Assembly: GCA_947629215.1 (NCBI GenBank) | Contig: CANRCU010000072.1 | Coordinates: 1 to 9,615 of the forward strand | DNA from: an uncultured Clostridia bacterium | GTDB lineage: Bacteria > Bacillota > Clostridia > Lachnospirales > CAG-274 | Direction of reading: 5' to 3' | Length of the DNA stretch: 9,615 bases | Shown: positions 5,717 through 9,615 of the stretch, piece after piece | Numbering within the stretch: the stretch's first letter is position 1 | Layout: every line of letters starts with the position of its first letter | The notes under the pieces: generated by a model | The model's input: the letters and a program-made list of their open reading frames with translations, nothing else | Databases searched by the model: none | What the model was told of the DNA's origin: nothing | Position numbers and translations under genes: made by a program

Positions 5717-6648
5717 TATAGACCCAGACCTCCGATCGTTTTTTCAAGCGTTTTCATATCTTCGACATTGTATACCGCAACTTCTTTGGATACCTTTTTG
5801 ACAAACGACGAAAGCGTTTTGCCCGGTCCCATCTCAACAAAAGTATCTACGCCAAGCTCTATCATTTTTCTTACGGACTGTTCCCATTTAACGGGACTCA
5901 TGACCTGTTTGAGCAATATCTGCGGTATCTCGTCCGAAGCCGGAACAAGGTCGCCCGTAAGATTTGTAAGAACGGGTATTTGCATTTCTTTAAATGTTAT
6001 GTTTTTAAATTCTTCGGCAAGCTTGTCCGAAGCAGGCTTCAAAAGCGGCGTATGGAAAGGACCGCTGACATTCAGCATTATTGCGCGCTTTGCGCCCATT
6101 TCGGTCACGACCTCTTTTGCCGCCTCGACGGCTTTGACATCGCCTGCCATAACTATCTGACCGGGGCAGTTATAATTTGCTATCATACATCTGCCTATAT
6201 CGCTGACCTTTTCACAGGCTTGCTGTATTTTTTCGGCTTCAAGATTGACAACGGCGCACATTCCGCCTTCACCGCTCGGTACGGCTTCCGTCATAAAGCG
6301 GCCGCGTTTTCTTACAAGGCATACCGCCTGTTCAAAATCCAGCACACCGCTTGCCACAAGCGCCGAGTATTCGCCGAGGCTAAGCCCCGCAACATAGTCG
6401 GCTTTCAGCCCTTTTTCTTTCATCAAGCCCAATACGGCAACACTCATTGTGAGTATTGCGGGCTGCGTAAATTCGGTTTCGTTAAGACGGGGATCGTCAT
6501 TAAAGCATATATCGCTTATTTTGATGCCAAGTGCCTTATCCGCCGTATCAAATGTTTGTTTAACGACATCGAAGTTATCGTACAACTCCTTGCCCATGCC
6601 TGCGCTCTGTGCGCCCTGACCGCTGAAAATGAAAGCAGTTTTACCCAT
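5716..6648 (-). CDS. fabD: Malonyl-CoA:ACP transacylase FabD
   Basis: A 310-residue enzyme that transfers malonyl from CoA to acyl carrier protein. Visible are FSGQGAQ (8-14), the nucleophile elbow GLSLGE with Ser90, Arg115 in LVRKRG, and His199 in SGPFHTPL, the expected Ser-His active site. The start at 6648 is chosen because AAGGAG (6660-6655) lies 6 nt upstream. A TTG seven codons earlier would place that site inside the coding sequence and overlap fabK. It lies 17 bp after fabK and overlaps fabG by one base. Its ACP substrate is not encoded in this window. Confidence 0.96.
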   Translation of the reverse strand: MGKTAFIFSGQGAQSAGMGKELYDNFDVVKQTFDTADKALGIKISDICFNDDPRLNETEFTQPAILTMSVAVLGLMKEKGLKADYVAGLSLGEYSALVASGVLDFEQAVCLVRKRGRFMTEAVPSGEGGMCAVVNLEAEKIQQACEKVSDIGRCMIANYNCPGQIVMAGDVKAVEAAKEVVTEMGAKRAIMLNVSGPFHTPLLKPASDKLAEEFKNITFKEMQIPVLTNLTGDLVPASDEIPQILLKQVMSPVKWEQSVRKMIELGVDTFVEMGPGKTLSSFVKKVSKEVAVYNVEDMKTLEKTIGGLGL

Positions 6649-6654
6649 ATTTTT

Positions 6655-6660
6655 CTCCTT
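6655..6660 (-). promoter_or_regulatory. fabD ribosome binding site
   Basis: AAGGAG on the minus strand, 6 nt before the ATG at 6648. It decides the start against the upstream in-frame TTG at 6669. Confidence 0.85.
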
Positions 6661-6665
6661 ATGTA

Positions 6666-7607
6666 TCAATATTCTTTAACAAGCGCAGTAAAACCCGCCA
6701 TTATTTCGTCAATTATCTCTTTGCTTGTCTGTTCCTTTGTTACCATACCTGCGATCTGACCGCTCATGACCGAGCCATAGTCCATATCGCCCTCTTTGAC
6801 CGCCTTTTGCAAAGCTCCGCGTCCGAGTTCCTCTATACGCTCCATATCGGGCTTTGGCTTGCCGCCCTCTTCTTTTTCGACTGCGTCAAACTGTCTTGAC
6901 AGCTTGTTTTTGAGCACGCGCACGGGGTGACCCGTTATCTGACCCGTTGTGACCGTGTCTATATCCTTTGCTTTGATTATTTTTGCCTTGTAGTTTGGAT
7001 GAACGGTACATTCCGTTGCCACAAGGAAACGCGTACCTATCTGCACACCCTTTGCGCCAAGCATAAAGCCCGCAGCCATACCTCTGCCGTCCGCAATGCC
7101 ACCTGCTGCGATAACGGGTATATTAACAGCATCCACCACCTGCGGAACAAGCGCCATTGTGGTCGTTTTGCCGACATGACCGCCGCTTTCCATACCTTCG
7201 GCTATAACAGCTGCGCAACCGAGTTTTTCCATTTTTTTTGCGTGAGCGACACTCGGTGTCACGGGTATAACGCAAATGCCGTGTTCTTTGAACTTAGCCA
7301 TATACTTGCCGGGATCGCCTGCGCCCGTGGTTATCACCTTTACGCCTTCTTCGCATATCATATCCACAATTTCATCCACAAACGGGGAAAGCAGCATTAC
7401 GTTAACACCGAAAGGCTTGTCGGTCTTTTCTTTACATGCTCTTATTTCCGCGCGAACAATATCGGCAGGGGCATTGCCTGCGGCAATTATACCAAGACCG
7501 CCCGCATTCGATACCGCGCTTGCAAGGCTTGCGTCTGCTATCCACGCCATAGCTCCCTGAAAAATAGGATATTTTATACCTAAAAGTTCACAAATAACAT
7601 TACTCAT
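6666..7607 (-). CDS. fabK: Enoyl-ACP reductase II (FabK, FMN-dependent)
   Basis: A 313-residue TIM-barrel flavoprotein related to 2-nitropropane dioxygenase. It catalyses the last reduction in each elongation cycle, trans-2-enoyl-ACP to acyl-ACP. The N-terminal GIKYPIFQGAMAWIA, the segment GGLGIIAAG, the catalytic His144 in EGMESGGHVG, and the phosphate-binding IPVIAAGGIADG and GAKGVQIGTRF are all typical of FabK from Streptococcus pneumoniae and Clostridia. FabK differs from FabI, the triclosan target, so this organism probably relies on a non-FabI reductase. That is an inference from one gene. The upstream site is a weaker AAAGGAAGG. It lies 27 bp after the DUF6572-like gene. Confidence 0.96.
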   Translation of the reverse strand: MSNVICELLGIKYPIFQGAMAWIADASLASAVSNAGGLGIIAAGNAPADIVRAEIRACKEKTDKPFGVNVMLLSPFVDEIVDMICEEGVKVITTGAGDPGKYMAKFKEHGICVIPVTPSVAHAKKMEKLGCAAVIAEGMESGGHVGKTTTMALVPQVVDAVNIPVIAAGGIADGRGMAAGFMLGAKGVQIGTRFLVATECTVHPNYKAKIIKAKDIDTVTTGQITGHPVRVLKNKLSRQFDAVEKEEGGKPKPDMERIEELGRGALQKAVKEGDMDYGSVMSGQIAGMVTKEQTSKEIIDEIMAGFTALVKEY

Positions 7608-7634
7608 TTTGTTGACCCTTCCTTTCGCTGTATT

Positions 7635-8024
7635 TTACTTTGTTTCCGTACTGCCTATCGTGGGTTCGGATTCCGCTTTGTCATCTGCCTGCGGCTCAAT
7701 GAAATAGCCGAAAATTATATCTTTTTTTCTGAGAGTTTCCGCAATTTTGGAATATATCTCGCGTACCTTGACCGTGATCGGATATTTGCACTGGATAACT
7801 ATCGTAACACCGTAACCCACAGATTCGGGATAATTGTCAAGCACCTGACCGCTTGTTATATATCGCAGATAATTGTTTATCTTTTTTTCCACCATTTTTA
7901 TATGTTTCTTTTTTTCGTCGGGTGTGGTATCCCAACTGATGTCGTCGACTATTATCAGATTCACTCTTTTTTGTTCGTTGCTGATACTGGTGGAATCCAC
8001 CACATTTAAATTTGAAAGTGCCAT
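7635..8024 (-). CDS. DUF6572-like protein of unknown function, in the acpP position
   Basis: A 129-residue soluble protein with no signal or membrane segment. Its pattern (VDSTSI near residue 9, LIIVDDISWD at about 23-32, an amphipathic helix KKHIKMVEKKINNYLRYI, then VTIVIQCKYPIT and a second helix ending IIFGYF) resembles what I recall of DUF6572 proteins. The call is from memory, not a search. The last 18 or so residues are acidic and probably disordered. A strong GAGGAGG (8040-8034) precedes the ATG. It is co-transcribed between fabH (51 bp away) and fabK (27 bp), where related clusters carry acpP. It has no Asp-Ser-Leu phosphopantetheine motif and is not an acyl carrier protein. A role in lipid metabolism is suggested only by position. 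Confidence 0.75.
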   Translation of the reverse strand: MALSNLNVVDSTSISNEQKRVNLIIVDDISWDTTPDEKKKHIKMVEKKINNYLRYITSGQVLDNYPESVGYGVTIVIQCKYPITVKVREIYSKIAETLRKKDIIFGYFIEPQADDKAESEPTIGSTETK

Positions 8025-8075
8025 TTACGTAAACCTCCTCTTCCTTTTGCGCCCGGATACACATTGCCGGCTGTT

Positions 8076-9050
8076 TTAAAGCTCAAGCAAAATACTGCCC
8101 CATGTAAGACCGCCGCCAAAACCCGTAAGAATTATCTTATCGCCGGTTTTCAGCCTGCCTTCACCATACATATCCGCAAGCGCTATCGGTATGCTTGCAG
8201 CCGACGTATTGCCTGTTTTTTGTATATTGATAAAAAATTTTTCGATAGGCATATCCAACTTTTTCGCCATTGCCTCAACTATGCGCGAGTTTGCTTGATG
8301 CGGCACTATATGAGCAATGTCGGTCTTGGCGATACCTGCCTTTTCAATAATGCATTCGATACTTCGCGGAACATTTCTTGTGGCAAAGCTAAAGATAGCT
8401 CTGCCGTCCATTTTAAAATAGGGCTGCTTTTCTTTATCATTATCAAAAAAGGGGGTATCTATACAAATAGCGCCGCCCGTCAGTTTTAAGCCGTCCTCGC
8501 CCTTTGAATGCAGGTCTTCGGCTATCAGCCCCGCGCATTGCTCGCTTGCCTGCGCTATAACGCCGCCTGCGCCGTCCGCAAACAAAATACAGCTGCTTCT
8601 GTCCGACCAATCTGTCATAGCCGACAGTACCTCTGCGCCGAACACCATAACATTTTTGCACATACCGCTTTTTATATATTTATCCGCAACGCTAAGGGCA
8701 TATATAAAGCCCGAACAAGCCGCAGACATATCAAAAGCAAACGCATTTTTTGCCCCTATTGCCTTTTGTATCAGGCAAGCCGTATTGGGCGTTGCAAAAT
8801 CGGGTGTTATTGTCGCAACTATGATAAGGTCTATTTCCTCGGCGGATATACCGCTTTTGGAAAGCAGACCGTCGGCGACTTTCACACACATTTCCGAAAC
8901 GGTTTCTCCAACGGAAACATGTCTTTCGGAAACACCCGTCCGTGTACGTATCCATTCGTCATTTGTGTCTACCATTCCGCTCAATTCCTCATTTGTGACC
9001 ACCCTTGGCGGAAGATAACTCTCAAATGCCACAATTTTTGTATTGTACAT
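8076..9050 (-). CDS. fabH: 3-oxoacyl-ACP synthase III (KAS III)
   Basis: A 324-residue thiolase-fold enzyme that starts fatty acid synthesis by condensing an acyl-CoA primer with malonyl-ACP. The triad is intact: Cys112 in SAACSGF, His251 in VPHQANSRI and Asn281 in KTGNTSA, with the C-terminal GFGGGLTWGS. The residue Phe at about 86-88 sets the primer pocket in the family, but I cannot deduce primer choice. The start at 9050 is chosen for AAGGAG (9062-9057) 6 nt upstream; an ATG ten codons earlier lies within the leader inverted repeat. It is the first gene of the fab-acc operon, directly behind the promoter and candidate operator. Confidence 0.97.
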   Translation of the reverse strand: MYNTKIVAFESYLPPRVVTNEELSGMVDTNDEWIRTRTGVSERHVSVGETVSEMCVKVADGLLSKSGISAEEIDLIIVATITPDFATPNTACLIQKAIGAKNAFAFDMSAACSGFIYALSVADKYIKSGMCKNVMVFGAEVLSAMTDWSDRSSCILFADGAGGVIAQASEQCAGLIAEDLHSKGEDGLKLTGGAICIDTPFFDNDKEKQPYFKMDGRAIFSFATRNVPRSIECIIEKAGIAKTDIAHIVPHQANSRIVEAMAKKLDMPIEKFFINIQKTGNTSAASIPIALADMYGEGRLKTGDKIILTGFGGGLTWGSILLEL

Positions 9051-9056
9051 AAAAAT

Positions 9057-9062
9057 CTCCTT
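9057..9062 (-). promoter_or_regulatory. fabH ribosome binding site
   Basis: AAGGAG on the minus strand, 6 nt before the ATG at 9050. It decides the start against the upstream in-frame ATG at 9080. It lies three bases after the leader inverted repeat, so a hairpin or bound protein there could affect initiation. Confidence 0.88.
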
Positions 9063-9065
9063 ATC

Positions 9066-9090
9066 TTGGGTAAAATGCAAACTTACCCAA
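9066..9090 (-). promoter_or_regulatory. Candidate operator or leader hairpin of the fab-acc operon
   Basis: TTGGGTAA, nine bases, TTACCCAA: perfect 8-bp arms (9066-9073 and 9083-9090). It sits about 10-35 bases after the predicted transcription start and just before the fabH ribosome binding site. As DNA it would suit a dimeric repressor blocking transcription; as RNA it would form a hairpin near the ribosome binding site. It does not match the FapR or FabT boxes I know. The function is inferred from position. Confidence 0.6.
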
Positions 9091-9105
9091 TATCCTCATA
9101 ATAAA

Positions 9106-9134
9106 AGTATATTATTTTTTTTAACAAAAGTCAA
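9106..9134 (-). promoter_or_regulatory. Promoter of the fab-acc operon
   Basis: On the minus strand TTGACT (9134-9129), a 17-base spacer rich in A, and TATACT (9111-9106). Both boxes differ from consensus by one base. The predicted start is near 9099, giving a leader of about 50 nt to fabH. No other comparable promoter was seen inside the operon. Confidence 0.87.
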
Positions 9135-9197
9135 GGAGTTTCTATACATCCGAACATTTTTGTCTGTTAAAGCGTTACCTGCCTATCGTATCTCAAC

Positions 9198-9229
9198 AAA
9201 AAGTGGCGTAGATAATGCCTACGCCACTT
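9198..9229 (-). terminator. Intrinsic terminator of the surface protein gene
   Basis: On the minus strand AAGTGGCGTAG pairs perfectly with CTACGCCACTT (9229-9219 and 9211-9201, loop of 7), followed by a run of T (9202-9198). It is 62 bp after the stop of the sortase substrate gene and upstream of the fab-acc promoter, so it separates the two units. Confidence 0.85.
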
Positions 9230-9291
9230 GTGAAGCTTTTGCCGATCGTCAAACACATACTATTTGACAAAAGCCTTTGTTTTGTCGTTCT

Positions 9292-9615
9292 TCAGAACTT
9301 AAACTTTATAACATACTTTTTTTTGCGCTTACGCAGAAACAGAAGTGAGGTCAGCGACAGCAAACCGCCTGTCAGAATTATGCCATATACGCCCTTTCCG
9401 CCCGTTGCGGGGAACGGTGGATATGACGGGAACTCATTTACAAAGTTCTCCGCCGAACCGTATTGTACCATTCCGCTCTGTGTTTCAACGGCTCCTATAT
9501 TTCCTCTATTTCTCAATACTTCTTCCTCGCCGCCTGTTCTCTTCTTCACCTCTATAATGCTGTTGTATGGGTTGCCTTCCAGGTTTTCTGTTACGGTATA
9601 AGACACCTTCGCTCT
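9292..9615 (-). CDS. Sortase-anchored surface protein, 3' end only
   Basis: The reading frame is open to the window edge, so only the last 107 residues are seen. A GTG at 9606 is in frame but is most likely internal. The C-terminus is a cell-wall sorting signal: FPATGG (visible residues 68-73), a hydrophobic stretch IILTGGLLSLTSLLFL and the basic tail RKRKKK. The FPxTG variant is used by class C and D or pilin-type sortases in Clostridia, an inference here. The visible start VSYTVTEN and a later FVNEF fit the last strands of a CnaB-like domain, whose Glu and Asn take part in an internal isopeptide bond. That match is tentative. It could be a pilin subunit or an adhesin. Confidence 0.85.
   Translation of the reverse strand, partial: RAKVSYTVTENLEGNPYNSIIEVKKRTGGEEEVLRNRGNIGAVETQSGMVQYGSAENFVNEFPSYPPFPATGGKGVYGIILTGGLLSLTSLLFLRKRKKKYVIKFKF

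Noticed and set aside
5980..6759. A plus-strand open frame of 259 codons opposite fabD.
   Set aside because: Antisense shadow of fabD, with unlikely composition and no ribosome binding site matched to its start.
7635..8024. Acyl carrier protein or biotin carrier protein, as suggested by the position in the operon.
   Set aside because: There is no Asp-Ser-Leu phosphopantetheine site and no Met-Lys-Met biotin site, and the predicted fold pattern differs.
9248..9268. GTCAAA-N9-TTTGAC inverted repeat as a FabT-type operator.
   Set aside because: FabT boxes have the arms in the order TTTGA then TCAAA with a very short spacer; here the order is reversed and the spacing wide. It also lies far upstream of the promoter, just after the surface protein gene.
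9264..9300. A plus-strand promoter starting with TTGACA near 9264.
   Set aside because: There is no acceptable -10 box at 16-18 bases, and no plus-strand gene follows.

Overview
The window looks like chromosomal DNA of a low-to-mid-GC Gram-positive anaerobe of the class Clostridia, most likely a gut Oscillospiraceae/Ruminococcaceae-type bacterium. The reasons are a FabK-type enoyl reductase, strong AAGGAG-like ribosome binding sites, consensus TTGACA/TATAAT-like promoters, a zinc-ribbon L32, and a sortase-anchored surface protein with a Gram-positive cell-wall sorting signal. The family-level placement is inference.

Layout, left to right. Bases 1-647 hold no convincing gene. This region is a mosaic of direct repeats (a perfect 63-bp duplication and a 22-bp duplication), many small palindromes with a TTC/GAA three-base loop, a perfect 11-bp-arm palindrome, and two back-to-back sigma-A-type promoters. 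From 648 to 1396 (+ strand) lies the short pair yceD-like DUF177 gene - rpmF (ribosomal protein L32), closed by a hairpin terminator. Bases 1397-1589 are a convergent intergenic space with one terminator for each strand.

From 9134 down to 1547 (- strand) runs a single tightly packed type II fatty-acid synthesis operon. In transcription order it is promoter, inverted-repeat candidate operator, fabH, a 129-residue DUF6572-like gene, fabK, fabD, fabG, fabF, fabZ, accD, accA, terminator. Most junctions are 4-27 nt (51 nt after fabH), and two (fabD/fabG and accD/accA) are 1-nt TAATG stop-start overlaps, suggesting translational coupling. AccA and AccD form the carboxyltransferase half of acetyl-CoA carboxylase. 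FabD moves malonyl to ACP, FabH starts the chain, FabF extends it, and FabG, FabZ and FabK complete each reduction cycle.

The most notable point is what the operon lacks. There is no acyl carrier protein gene, no biotin carboxyl carrier protein (accB) and no biotin carboxylase (accC), although the remaining order matches the classical Firmicutes cluster. The DUF6572-like gene sits exactly where acpP is expected. There is also no fabT/fapR-type regulator gene in the window, yet the fabH leader carries a perfect TTGGGTAA-N9-TTACCCAA inverted repeat. The right edge (9292-9615, - strand) holds the 3' end of a sortase substrate with an FPATGG signal and its own terminator.
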